From NCBI GenBank assembly GCA_021029095.1, contig JAJOHG010000190.1:1-48623 (forward strand): a stretch of 48,623 nt of DNA, in the 5' to 3' direction. Every line of letters starts with the position of its first letter. The first letter of the stretch is position 1. Shown one piece after another: positions 1 to 10,290 of the stretch. A program made the position numbers and the translations under genes. Below the pieces are notes generated by a model, which saw only the letters and a list, made by a program, of their open reading frames with translations, did no database searches and was not told where the DNA came from. Origin of the DNA: Phellopilus nigrolimitatus. Lineage: Eukaryota; Basidiomycota; Agaricomycetes; Hymenochaetales; Hymenochaetaceae.

Positions 1-561
1 ATCAGAGGTGGGTTCTGAAACATACTACTTTGACAAAGTCTAGAATTTTTTTTTTCCTGGCTTTGCTTGCATACATAGGTTCGAGTATATCGTACCAGAA
101 CATGCTTCACGCAGCACTTATTTCTCTAGGCTGTCTCTCTCTTGAATTTTGTTCGCATTTATTTATCTGGTTTTCCTCCGCTCTTGATGTATATCTGCTC
201 GTTGTTATATGCGTCTCTATATCTTAAGAATCAATCTAAAGGACTATATGCAATGATTCTATCCCGAAGAAATAGGCGCATATCAAAAACCCTTATCTCT
301 AGGCTTCCTACGAATTCATTTCAAGCAATCACAGTCAGACATGAGCACCTTCGGAAAATACAACAATCTTCATCGAACAGCGAAAGACAGTCAAATTGTG
401 AAAAGAAAGAGCGGGACGGCAGAGTGGATGTGGATATGGACATCTTCTCCCAATCGGTTCATTTACGTAAGTAAGTTGCCCGATTGTCGTTTCTTACCGC
501 TGTCACCCACCACCGGGACAGCCAAGAAATCACGGATGCGTCTTGACTAGTAACCACGACC
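1..561. other. Intergenic sequence left of the acyltransferase gene
   Basis: No supportable gene. The open frames here are short and have no recognisable motif. This is probably the 5' flank of the acyltransferase gene and perhaps the untranslated end of a gene outside the window. Confidence 0.5.
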
Positions 562-2941
562 ATGTCCGAGAACAGAACGCTTCATCGTGTTATTCGTCGT
601 GTCGCGGGATGGGCTGTCTGGTCGTTTTTCTCCGAGGTACACATCATCGGCGAAGAGAACGTGCCGAGGAACGGGCCCATGATCGTGTCCGTGTCTTTTT
701 ATTTTATCTGCGAAGCGACTGACGGTGCTTTAGAGTCGCGACACATCATAATATGATGCTCGACCCAGCCATTCTTTGTGGGTCAATTTACGTTTCTTTG
801 ATCTGTAGCTAAACGGACGTTGCAGCTTCGTACTTTCCTCACGAACGCATGCTAAATTACTGGACGAAGGCCTCGCTTTTCGCGAACCCGGTGCTCAAAT
901 ACGTCCTACTGAGCTCTGGAAACATCCCCGTCGCCCGCAAGAGCAAGGACAACCAAGTTCTTTTCAAGGGCACGTTCGACGTGCTTGCGCGTGGAGAAGC
1001 AGTCGCGCTCTTCCCCGAAGGCACGAGCTACACCGAGCCGCGCATCATGCAGGTCAAGGACGGTGCGTCGTGGAGTGCGCTGGAGTACATGAAGTGGGCG
1101 AAGGAGAATCCGGACAAGGCGGCAGACAAGGACGTTGTGGTCGTTCCCGCGGCGATCGTGTATACGAACAAATCCAAGTACCGAAGCGAGGTGAGTATAT
1201 TTACGTCGCTTCAGGAGAAAAGCTCTTAAGATCTCCTGCAGGTTATCATTGAGTGAATTTTCTCACATTTCTCGTATCTGGAATCGAGACTGATGTGGGA
1301 CAGGTTTGGAGAGCCCATCTCTTTGACGGAATATGAAGGCCAATTCCTTTCTTCGGTCGAAGGGGAACCTCGGGCGGCTGTCAAGCACCTCACCCAGCGC
1401 ATAGAAAGCGATCTCACGCGCTTGACCATAAATGCGCCGGATTGGTGCGTCAGCTCGACTCTTTTGTACGTCATGATTGAATGTACTATACAGGGACACA
1501 TTGTACGCCGCGCGAATGGCGAGATCTCTGCTTTGGGAGAAGAGCAAGTCCATCAATCTGGACGAATTTGTGAACATTTCGCAGACGTGAGCTGCCTCAC
1601 CTTCTCGTTTCATGCATATTCGCCTCTGACGCGTCACAGTCTCGTCGACCTCTTCTCGACACCTGACGCGACTGCAAACATGACGCACGTCCGCCGCCGG
1701 CTGCTCGAGTACTACTCGCTCCTACAGTCCTCCAAGCTGACTAATTCGGCCTTGTCCGCGCTCCCACTGCCAAAGACGCTCGATCCGCGGCGCGCAGAGC
1801 CGCTCCCGTCGCGACTGCGCACGCTGCTGCTGCTCCTGCGCGACACGCTATCCGTACTCGTCCGCTTACCGTTCTTCCTGTTCCCGCTTCTCGTACACCT
1901 TCCCGCGTATCTCGCGAGCCGCTGGGCCGCGCGCCTCGTCGAGGACGAGGAAGAGACGCAGGCGCAAAACAAAGTAGTGATTGGCTTGCTTTTGTTGGTC
2001 TTGATCTACCCCGCCGCGTTCTTCTTCCTATGGGCGCTACTTTGGTACACGCCTATAGGCGCGCTCGTGGCAGCAACGATAGTGTGGCTATTTGCGGTTT
2101 ATCATAATAAGCTGATCGACGGTGAGAGAGATTTCGAGATAGCCGAACCAAGCTGATTGTCAAACTTTGCAGATAATTATGAACAGTAAGTTCTGGTGAT
2201 CAAAAATGAAATTGATTGACTAACGATTACACCAGTGCAAAACAATTAATAGCCGTCTGGCGTGTCCTGGTCGGTGTATGGGCGCCAAAGAAATCAGAAT
2301 TGTCGATGGCCGCGTTGCAGCAGTACACCACCCCGAAGACGCCACCAATAAGCCCGTGGATCGACAAGGCGAAATCTAAACTGACACAGCCCGCTTCCCC
2401 TCCAAGTCCGACCTCCGCCGTTTCCCCTGTTCCATCGACGTCTAATTCTTCACCATCCACGTCCGCCACATCGCTGTCGCCGAAGCCACGCTCGCGCAAA
2501 CGCCGACCGCCGACGCGCCGCCTCGTGCGTCACGTGCTGCGGGCGCGTGCCGAGGCGACCCGCGCGCTTGTGTCGTTCTTTCACCAGCTCGAGAACGCAC
2601 CAGATGGGAAGCGCGTTCTCGCATCCGCGCACCTCGCGCGGCTGTTCGGTGGGATCGACGCGCCTGCAGCGCCAGCGACGCCTGCGCCGGTGCCAGTAAC
2701 GGACTCGGCGAGTGCGCTGCAAGTGCAGGCGCAAGGTTTCCGCTACGCACGCGAGGTCGTTGCTTATCTGCGCGAGCGCGGCGCGAAGATAGCAACACTC
2801 GAGGCGCAGATCGCGGACGACTACTGGGCGGCGACGGCCGCGCTGAGCAGCGACGGTGAGGGCGAGGGCGGTGAGACTGAGTACAGCAGCGACGCGCGAG
2901 ACGGCGAGGATCTGGTGTGGGTCCCGCCCGTGGTCCAGTAG
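562..2941 (+). CDS. Glycerol-3-phosphate / DHAP O-acyltransferase (Sct1/Gpt2 type)
   Basis: Family role: acylates sn-1 of glycerol-3-phosphate or dihydroxyacetone phosphate, the first step of phospholipid and triacylglycerol synthesis at the ER. The sequence shows the PlsC blocks in order: THHNMMLD (HX4D catalytic motif), GNIPVARKSKD, FPEGTS and VVVPAAIVY. Hydrophobic segments follow (LVRLPFFLFPLLVHL, VIGLLLLVLIYPAAFFFLW, ALVAATIVWLFAVYH), then DNYEHAKQLIAVWRVLVG, typical of the fungal enzymes, and a Ser/Pro-rich plus helical tail. Rebuilt exons: 562-692 (or 686), 734-777, 826-1190, 1242-1252, 1304-1444, 1494-1586, 1640-2121, 2173-2185 and 2236-2941, about 661 aa in frame throughout. Two exons are only 11 and 13 nt. 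The start is the first ATG in frame before the PlsC block. The first donor is ambiguous by 6 nt. Confidence 0.88.
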
Positions 2942-3880
2942 CATCTGAGGCACGGGACTGGATGCTCGCTTTGATGTGTTTCGATATGCCCAGATGTTGT
3001 CATGAATACTTTATACCCAGTTTTAGTAGACGATTTACGAGCTGTGAAAGGATCTCTTGAGTCAATATAATGTGCGTCGCTGATGAGACAAGAAAGCTCG
3101 AACTTTTAGCTAGTGTATGCAGGAGACATAAGTTTTGCACTTCTATGGTGTTTCGCTCCCGACGAAAGTACAGGAGAGCTCAAAAATCACTTCCATTATG
3201 TACAATCTTAAAATGCCCAAGGTCGTAGCCTCGTTATTTCATCTAGAGTATCAATTGCAGCGAGTAACACATCTCTATTTCGTTGTTTTCGTTGTTTGTT
3301 CCGCCCCCTGCTCTACTAGTATTGCCTGATGTTCCCATGACTAAGCTTCCTCACTCGGATGACTACTACGCACTTCTTGCACGCTTTCGAATGCAAAACC
3401 AACGGCCTCGCAGTGAGACGTACACCAAAAACAAGTGTTCCCGTTTTCGGCCAAACTTTGTCGGGTAAGTTGCACAAGTGCGTCGACGGAAGGATGGTGT
3501 ACGTTCACAACAGTACCGTTAGCATAACGGAAGTTCGAGAACTTTTCCCCTGACACGGGAGAATCGGGTCCTTTTATCAATATGTGCCACAGCCGCTTGA
3601 ATCATAGTATGCAATGACCAAGGTTGCAAGGGAATCGCTTCGTCGGATTGTTTCTCTAACTTCTTAAATCAAGGGATGGCTCGCGCTCAATACTGAATCA
3701 TTCGAGACAAGCATGAGCGAAATGTTCTTGGTTGTTAATTTGGCCGAGCTTTTCGTGTAGTCGATTATAACGGCGATGTCGTAGAATGGCACGCCAGTCG
3801 TAAACTCTAGCAGACTTGAGGAGAGACTCTGCGCGTCATCAGTTGTCGGCATTCTGAACATATACTAGTCTCTGTAGTAT
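2942..3880. other. Gene-poor stretch with possible decayed coding fragments
   Basis: Downstream of the acyltransferase I see only short frames. One plus-strand frame (3359-3553, ending in VRELFP) reads somewhat like protein, but it has no recognised motif and no clear partner exons. Best read as intergenic or relic sequence. Confidence 0.35.
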
Positions 3881-3987
3881 AAATTATAAATGTAACCACA
3901 TGCTGAAATCGACCGAATGGACTGATCTATCGTTGCTCGTGCTCATCCTGTCCATCAGCCTGTCTTCGACCTCAAGCCTCAGTTTCA

Positions 3988-4740
3988 GTGTCCTCACTAG
4001 TCTTCTCGTGCATCGGCGCCTTTTTTTCGACACTGTCATTTTCGACGCTGACGCTAGACACCCAAGGTCGCCAATTTCCCGTCGACGTCGACTATCGCGA
4101 AGGTGCACATTTCACACGCGCTGCCTCCACAGGCTATCCTATCCACGATTTGGAGGGCGCTAGACTTTCGGCACCACCCGCCTTTCTAGAGAGCACGGAG
4201 AAACAGAATTTGAAGGTCATTCTTCAAAGCGGAGACAAGGGAAGTCGGGAAGAAAATCGCGTTCTTCCCGGAAAGATACTGTTCTTGCGATACCCAGATG
4301 ATTAGCAGGGAACAGGAGATTGAACTTAAGTCGAACACTACGCTGCCTGCCACGCTTTGTCCTCAAGCTCCCACTGCACCCAACGCTCGAATTCATGGTG
4401 CGCACCTGGGACGTTTCCGAGCAGCTCCCCAAGGTGAAATTGCATGTACCACCGTCCATTCCTTTTTGCGACGTGTCAAAGATGCTGCAAATACTGCGAC
4501 CAAAGAAATACGTACAAGTTTCCTCGCGTCCGCCTGATGCGCTCCTCGAACACCTTCCTCTTGCAACCTCTTCACTCATTTAACTCCTCGAAGTCATCGA
4601 CACGCTGCTTCGGTGCGCGGATGACTGTTTCCTGCCGCTCCTGCGCCTCTCGCAGGATTTTCTCGGCGGTGATCTAAAGAAGGACAGCGAGTTCGCGAAG
4701 TTTTCAGACGCACTTGAACGGCTGCTGCCGCCCGGGGGGG
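3988..4740 (+). pseudogene. Frame-broken relic of an unidentified gene
   Basis: Protein-like stretches occur in successive plus-strand frames without clear splice sites to join them: TQGRQFPVDVDYREGAHFTR near 4050, [20 protein letters not shown] near 4392, RPKKYVQVSSRPPDALLEHL near 4500 and [20 protein letters not shown] near 4605. The order is collinear and the residues look evolved rather than random, so this may be a frameshifted gene. A homopolymer run (G7 T8 near 4735) ends the readable part. I do not recognise the family. Confidence 0.35.
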
Positions 4741-4874
4741 TTTTTTTTATTACTCTGAATACCAGATTTCCTCCAACTCCGAATGATATAGCTCGGCGTG
4801 CACTGAGAAGCTCGGTCGTCTCTGCGTTTTGGGTGCCTTCTAGCCTCCGGTATACCTAAGAAAAGGCTGCCAGT

Positions 4875-5488
4875 TCAGTATTCATAACAAGAAGATGACA
4901 AGAAAGACGGACCGCTGCTCTTGGCAGACGAAGCTCTCGGCGCGCCATCCCAGTCGCCCAGGACATACTTCCCGCGCGAGCCAGGCCCGTCTTGCTCGTC
5001 CTTGTCCGGACCGAACAGGCTGAGCGCGAGCTGCGCATGGCTCATCCCCGCGCGTACGTCGTCACGCACCGTGGGTTCACGAGGATCCGTGCCGCGTGGA
5101 ATACGCCGTTCGGGATGGAGAACGCGTCCGCCAGCGCATCGTCCTCGCCTGCCGCGGCGTCGTCCGCCTCGCCCTCCCCCATGTCCGGCATCGCGTCAAA
5201 GTCCGAGCCCACGTTCGCGTCCGAGTCGCTTTGCAGCCGCTGGCGCCGCGCGTGCCCGCCCTCATAAACGCGCCTTCCACGCTCGTCCTCCTCTACACGC
5301 TTCGCTTGCTCATCCTCCTCTGCGCGATTTGCATCTTCACCCTCCTCCGCAGCCTCCTCCGCGCGCTTCGCGTGCCTCCGGTGTGCGTCTTCACCGGCTG
5401 CGACAGCGGCTTCCATGGGCTTCGCGCGCCCCAGCCGAGGTTGAATCCAAGCCCGAGCCCGCCGTGCCTGCGCGTTTTTCAACGGCAC
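4875..5488 (-). pseudogene. Possible relic of an acidic, repeat-rich protein
   Basis: Minus strand. A GC-rich frame at 5488-5042 encodes a Glu/Ala/Arg-rich segment (such as RAEEDEQAKRVEEDERGRR) and then an acidic stretch. Another frame continues with VRDDVRAGMSHAQLALSLFG and GSRGKYVLGDWDG down to 4875. The two look like one protein interrupted by a frameshift or an intron I cannot place. It could also be chance coding in GC-rich DNA. No family is recognised. Confidence 0.3.
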
Positions 5489-5599
5489 GCACGCCCTCGC
5501 ACGCGGCGCTCAGTCAGAGGCGGCAGAAGTACGCCTACGAGCTGTCGAGGCACGGCGCGGCGTCCGTCGTGCTTGAATAGAAGAAGCTGCGCGCTGAGC

Positions 5600-6005
5600 T
5601 CCTAGGGATGAGTTCGAGTCATAAGGCCTGCGGAGCTCGGACGGCTCCCCGCAGCTCTTTGTAAGTGGATGAATGGCATCGCAGATAAAATTCTCCGAAT
5701 GAGACGCGCTTAGAGACCTTTTCATCACTGGCAGTGCATGCAGCGTGGGCAGAAGTCCACGGGCGCACTCAGCGAGGTCTCGGACACATCTTTAGACGCC
5801 AAACTCAGAGGATCAAAACATATGCACACTTACTGAAATTACAGAAGAGCGAGATCTCTCGCGGTAGATCGCCATCTTCGGGTGGTTAGCTTTTCTCAAC
5901 GACATGATATACTTATCGCGCCTCCAGGGCCACATTGTTAGAGATAGGTCAGTGCGGAAGACTGGCTTCTAAAACCGCTTATGTGCAATGTCAAACTGAT
6001 GACCA
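5600..6005. other. Intergenic sequence without recognisable features
   Basis: No gene or clear repeat seen between the acidic relic and the duplicated carrier fragment. Confidence 0.4.
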
Positions 6006-6010
6006 GCTGC

Positions 6011-6330
6011 CGGTCAGAGGTAGGCAGGGAGAGTCGGGAAGGGACACTACTTGAAGCACGGACACACAAAATCAAAATCGCGGACGAGACTACATACACA
6101 AATTAAGTGTGAAAGGGGAAGAAAAGCACATCTATCGTACATACATATCATAATCTCGGGCTATATATACGCTCTCGCATGAATCAGTCAACCCGTCCCG
6201 AAGAAAAGCGAGGCGGGAGTGAACGGAGGGTCATTCTTATAAGTCTCCGCGTGTCTAGTCAGCGGCGCGTTTCAGCTGCTCGAGGATGAGGAAGATGAGG
6301 AGGTCGTTGTCGCCTGCGGATGTGTCGCGC
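6011..6330 (-). pseudogene. Duplicated 3' end of a mitochondrial carrier gene (copy 1)
   Basis: Direct repeat, about 310 bp, of 8284-8595. It contains the last carrier exon on the minus strand (LLIFLILEQLKRAAD, ending at 6255) plus its 3' flank, including the shared tract near 6131 (catctatcgtacatacatat). A point change gives a premature stop after RAAD where copy 2 reads RAVDWTRGDLK. The rest of the carrier gene is absent upstream, so this is a dead partial duplicate. Confidence 0.75.
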
Positions 6331-6399
6331 AAACAGTAGTAATGCCTTAATATGAGGTGCAATAAGCTGCCGACATTGCGTGAACATTGTTTAAATTGC

Positions 6400-6431
6400 T
6401 TTTCTTTCTTTCTTTCTTTCTTTCTTTCTTT
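6400..6431. repeat. (TTTC)n microsatellite
   Basis: Eight tandem TTTC units lie just upstream of the MITE and next to the breakpoint of the carrier duplication. Confidence 0.85.
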
Positions 6432-6460
6432 GGTGCAAAGTCGCCTTTGCATTTGTCTTA

Positions 6461-6553
6461 GGCCCCGCTCGGCTGCACGAGTTAGAAAACTTTTAGCTAA
6501 CTTTTGGCAGTCCAAAAGTTAGTTAACTCGTAACTTTGCAGCCGAGTGGGGCC
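6461..6553. mobile_element. 93-bp hairpin MITE with TTA target duplication (PIF/Harbinger-like)
   Basis: Imperfect terminal inverted repeats: GGCCCCGCTCGGCTGCA at the left against TGCAGCCGAGTGGGGCC at the right. The repeats extend inward (CGAGTTAG ... CTAACTTTTGG / CCAAAAGTTAGTTAACTCG), so nearly the whole element folds into a hairpin. It is flanked by TTA at 6458-6460 and 6554-6556. TTA duplications and GGCC-type ends are typical of PIF/Harbinger MITEs. There is no coding capacity. Confidence 0.75.
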
Positions 6554-6734
6554 TTAGTCTTTGTAGTCCTTTGCATGCAGTACAAACAAACTGATTTTGC
6601 TTCTGCCGCAAAAATGATGGAAATGGCAGAATTCTGCAATGCTAAATATTCTGCAAAGTTAAAGCAAGACACTATAAATTTGTACAGGACTTCCAGTTGT
6701 CAGAACAGAAACATACACAAAAACATAAGGTAAA

Positions 6735-7214
6735 TTGTACAGACACATGTCAGTCTTGATTGTTTCAGCTCTGATTGTGAAATTCAGAATGGCATCTCAA
6801 TTCCACCCCTTGGCTTGGTCTGTCTACGCTATCAGAGGGTACAAGGCACCAGGACATGATGTAAACATGAACATGGGAATATTGGTTGTAATGAGCCAAA
6901 ACAGCACATTCTACCCATGTGAATTTGAGGGTGAATCCTACAAATTAGGTGATCGCATTGACGCCAATATTAAGTCAGTGAGTTACAAAGAAGCCGTCAA
7001 GTTCAATACAGGAGAACTGTATATTACAACGATTAATAATATCAATCTAGACATGAGACTTGACTATGATGTCCCTGTCGTGGATAGACAAGTGGGTACA
7101 GAAAGGGAATGGTTTAGAGTTTACGTAGCCAAAGTTCTTCCCCGTATTACTACAAACCATCGAACTGTAGAAAGAGTTAATCGTGAGCTGGATGATTTAT
7201 GCCGTGTAAAGTAG
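6735..7214 (+). CDS. Hypothetical protein, AT-rich codon use
   Basis: Open frame of 159 codons, or 141 from the internal Met at 6789 (MASQFHPLAWSVYAIRGYKA). It contains no recognised domain, signal peptide or membrane segment. Its codons are clearly more A/T-ending than those of the neighbouring host genes (for example AAT, ATT, AAA runs around 6960-7060). Upstream, GTAAATTGT...TTTCAG (6730-6769) could be an intron from a short leader exon, but the frames do not join cleanly. It sits between a MITE and gene-poor DNA and may be a transferred or element-borne gene. Confidence 0.4.
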   Translation: MYRHMSVLIVSALIVKFRMASQFHPLAWSVYAIRGYKAPGHDVNMNMGILVVMSQNSTFYPCEFEGESYKLGDRIDANIKSVSYKEAVKFNTGELYITTINNINLDMRLDYDVPVVDRQVGTEREWFRVYVAKVLPRITTNHRTVERVNRELDDLCRVK

Positions 7215-8283
7215 ATTTACCGTACAAATATGCACATAGCCGTCTTTTTGTGCGTTTACTATGGGTTTCACAATATACTTAGATTCACACCGCTTTGTTG
7301 TTGCACTCGAAATTCCCAAATTCCGATACTAGTATTCAACCATCTGACAAAAGGATAAGTCTGGAGCTGTCAAATATATTAAAGATTTATAGAGGGAAAA
7401 TAATGTGGATTGGTCAGGGGGGCAGTGGCGGCGCTGCTGCAGATTAGACTCACAATCGCGTTCTTCCTTCTCTCGCGCGTACAAGTACAGTCAACCCTAA
7501 GGCCCGTCTCGCAGGTATTTGCTAGCTTATTTCAAGATCTGAAGGCTCTCTAGTAGCTCTAACTTTGCGTAACGTCCAACTCCGAGCCTCGAAATTCTGA
7601 TGGATATAGATTGCCACGGCAGCTCTTTAGCGACAGCTAATTATCTAAAGCTTTCTCTTGCTTTGCCCAGCCTTCGGCAGGCCCTCGACTAGGAGGCAAA
7701 GAAGAACGAGGAGGACAAAACCCGCCTCGCTTCTAGAACGTAGGTAGCGTCATCTGCAATGTCCTGTGCCTTACCTATTTCACCAATGGATATAGAATAC
7801 AGCCAAGGTCCTTTTGTCAACTAAATCTGCCAACATTGAACAACAGTTTTTCTTCTCTTTTCTTGACTTCATCACCTCGCTTACACTGCGACCACGTCCT
7901 TTGTCTCCGCCACAGGAAAACGTATTGTGCAGTTGCCGCAAGGAGAATAGATATGCTATCCAGCATCCAGTAACGAGACTGAGATCCTCTAGCACTTTAT
8001 GCATTCTTTACTTTGCCTCGACGCCCTTGCAACCGACGGAGACATGGCACCTAGGGCTCAACATGGACACTCCAGGGCTTGCTCGCAGTTATCTAACAAC
8101 CGAGCAACATCGGTCCTTTCGCACCCACCCTCCGTACTAGCTTCATTTACTCGCAGAGCAGATGTAAATATCCTGCAATGTTACATCGAAGCATCTTAAA
8201 TTCACACAGGATCCCCAGTCACTAGATCTAAGCTGAGTGTTATAGACGCAATGTCACTCTTGGTGTTAACTAACCCTAGCCGA
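7215..8283. other. Intergenic sequence, no gene recognised
   Basis: Only short overlapping frames on both strands, no domain motif, no tRNA. It ends where the second copy of the carrier 3' flank begins. Confidence 0.5.
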
Positions 8284-8505
8284 CAGTCAGAGGTAGGCAG
8301 GGAGAGTCAGGAAGGGGCTACTTGAAGCGTGGACACGCACAACCAAAAACGTGGGCGAGACTACATACAGACAAGTTAAGTGTGAAAGGGAAAGAAAAGC
8401 ACATCTATCGTACATACATATCATAATCTCGGGCTATATACACACTCTCGCACAAATCAGTCGACCGGTCTCGAAGAAGAGCGAGGAGAAGGAATGGGCG
8501 GAGGG

Positions 8506-9432
8506 TTATTTTAAGTCTCCGCGTGTCCAGTCAACGGCGCGTTTGAGCTGCTCGAGGGTGAGGAAGATGAGGGTCGTCGTCGGCTGCAGACTTGTCCATC
8601 TGTGAAGTGCCGTGCAGATAGAATTCGGTGTGAGAAAGTAGTCGAGCACGACGAGGGAGAGCTACGCGCGCAGGCAGCCAGCCCTTGAACATGAAGAGCG
8701 GCCCTTCGTTCTTCAGCGAGTTCCGTATCACTTGCAGGGTGGAATTCGAGCCGGAACCGGACGCATTCATGACTCGACTCTGAACGGACGTGTAAAAATA
8801 GGTATGTTAGGCATGAAGTAGAGGGAGGGAAAGGCAGTCGCGCGCCTTGATGACGTCCGCGGGCGAGCACACTGTCGTCGCGACGGTACCGGCGGCGAAG
8901 CTCGCGGTGAAGTGGCAGTCGATGTTATCGTTGAAATACGGCGTCTTCAGCAGCTCGGCTTTGAAGTAGTCGTACCTGCGATAATCGGCCGTTAGGTTGT
9001 TTGTATCAAAGAAAATTGCTGTTATGGGAGAACGCACGAAGCGAGTTGCGACGCGTTCATCAGTACTGCACGGAATACACTCGGGGTGACTCCGCGAGCG
9101 AGAGAGGGGGCGCCTTCGTCGCGAACCATCTGTAACCCAGAAGAATTCGGAAGAGAGTAAGTGCCAATCAGGGGGTAAGGAAAATAGACGCACCCGGTAA
9201 AGTCCGTCAAAGCAGTTTTTGTAGTTCAGCCGTTTCTCATGAGGCTTCGCAAAGTCGTCTTGAAGGCGGACCTATTAATTTGAAGAAAACGTTTTTAACT
9301 TGATTGATATTCGGTACGAATCTAAGGCGAACCATGATAATCTCTGAAGACCATCCAGTTATTAACTACGCGAAACAAGTCGTAACGGTCCATGCACTTA
9401 CCTCCCGGGTTTCCGACAAAGCCCGCAATGCC
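8506..9432 (-). pseudogene. Mitochondrial dicarboxylate carrier-like gene, 5'-truncated
   Basis: Minus strand. Pieces recognisable as an SLC25 carrier of the dicarboxylate (DIC1) type, in order: VAGGIAGFVGNPG, EIIMVRLQDDFAKPHEKR, LNYKNCFDGLY, MVRDEGAPSLARGVTPSVFR, AVLMNASQLAS, YDYFKAELLKTPYFNDNID, FAAGTVATTVCSPADVIKAR (third-repeat signature), NEGPLFMFKGWLPA and TTTLIFLTLEQLKRAVDWTR, with stop at 8506-8508. Several introns are intact. The first carrier repeat, about one third of the protein, is missing: upstream of 9432 the sequence belongs to something else. Around 8650 the expected WVRL segment after GWLPA is disrupted. Inner-membrane metabolite transport is the family role, but this copy is probably dead. 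Confidence 0.75.
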
Positions 9433-9469
9433 TCCAGCTACACGACAAAGTTGGTGAAGTTAGAACTCG

Positions 9470-9877
9470 TTGACTTCAAAGTTGCAGTTGAATTCGTGGG
9501 AACGTCTCCTAGATGAATTACATCTGTTACCAAACCGCGACTACGCAACCATGTCTGAAGACTCAGAACGTCTAATTCTGCTAAATCTTTGCTTAACTTC
9601 GTCGAATGACTGGTCGACCGCCCTAGAAATACCGTCTGATATGCTTCCCGTATTCTGCTTGAAGCCTTACAAATGGCTGGACTATCTAGGCTACGCTCTA
9701 ACCGGCTCCGACGGGACTCTCTCGCTTTCCTCAGAAACTCCTGTGCGCCCTCGGAACTCCCTGTGGCCCCGAGGAAGACATGAATGGCTCTGTCGCGTAC
9801 GTCATCAAGATTTAAACCACTGGAGAAACTCACTGTTCCTGATGATGTCACCAAGTCTCAAATCAAAGCCCAAGTAA
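9470..9877 (+). pseudogene. Fragment of an unidentified basidiomycete protein
   Basis: Plus-strand frame with an evolved-looking stretch (SEDSERLILLNLCLTSSNDW, then IPSDMLPVFCLKPYKWLDYL). It starts abruptly at the breakpoint of the truncated carrier and loses protein character after about 9740. I read it as the sequence that replaced the 5' part of the carrier gene. No function can be named. Confidence 0.4.
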
Positions 9878-10290
9878 AGTTGGGTTTGGAGGTAGTACTA
9901 GTAGCGGAGGTAAAGTAAGGTACTGCGGCGATGAACTGTTGTTGATCGCTGCAGGAGAGTCCCACTCAAGCCGTTTCCGCTTAGTACGCGAGGTAAGAGT
10001 ATTTTTACATCGCACATTTTTCACTACAATTGAGAGAATGCACAAATTTACTATGTAACGTGTTAAACTCGTGTATGATATTGAGAACTGTCAGAAATGA
10101 CACGGAACATGGTACTCATCGTATAAGTCCCTCCTTGCCATTCTATGCGAGAAGCTCTTCATTCTCTCCTCGCTCTCGTCCTTGTGGCCGCAGAACTGCT
10201 TTAAGTGTGGCAAAACAACCCAAAACGTTTATGCTTTGAAACGCTCTCGTTTTACATACATACCCATCTGGAAAAGGAAAAAAAGGAAAA

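Noticed and set aside
2450..2953. 167-codon Arg/Val-rich minus-strand ORF
   Set aside because: Antisense to the last exon of the acyltransferase; composition typical of GC-rich shadow frames.
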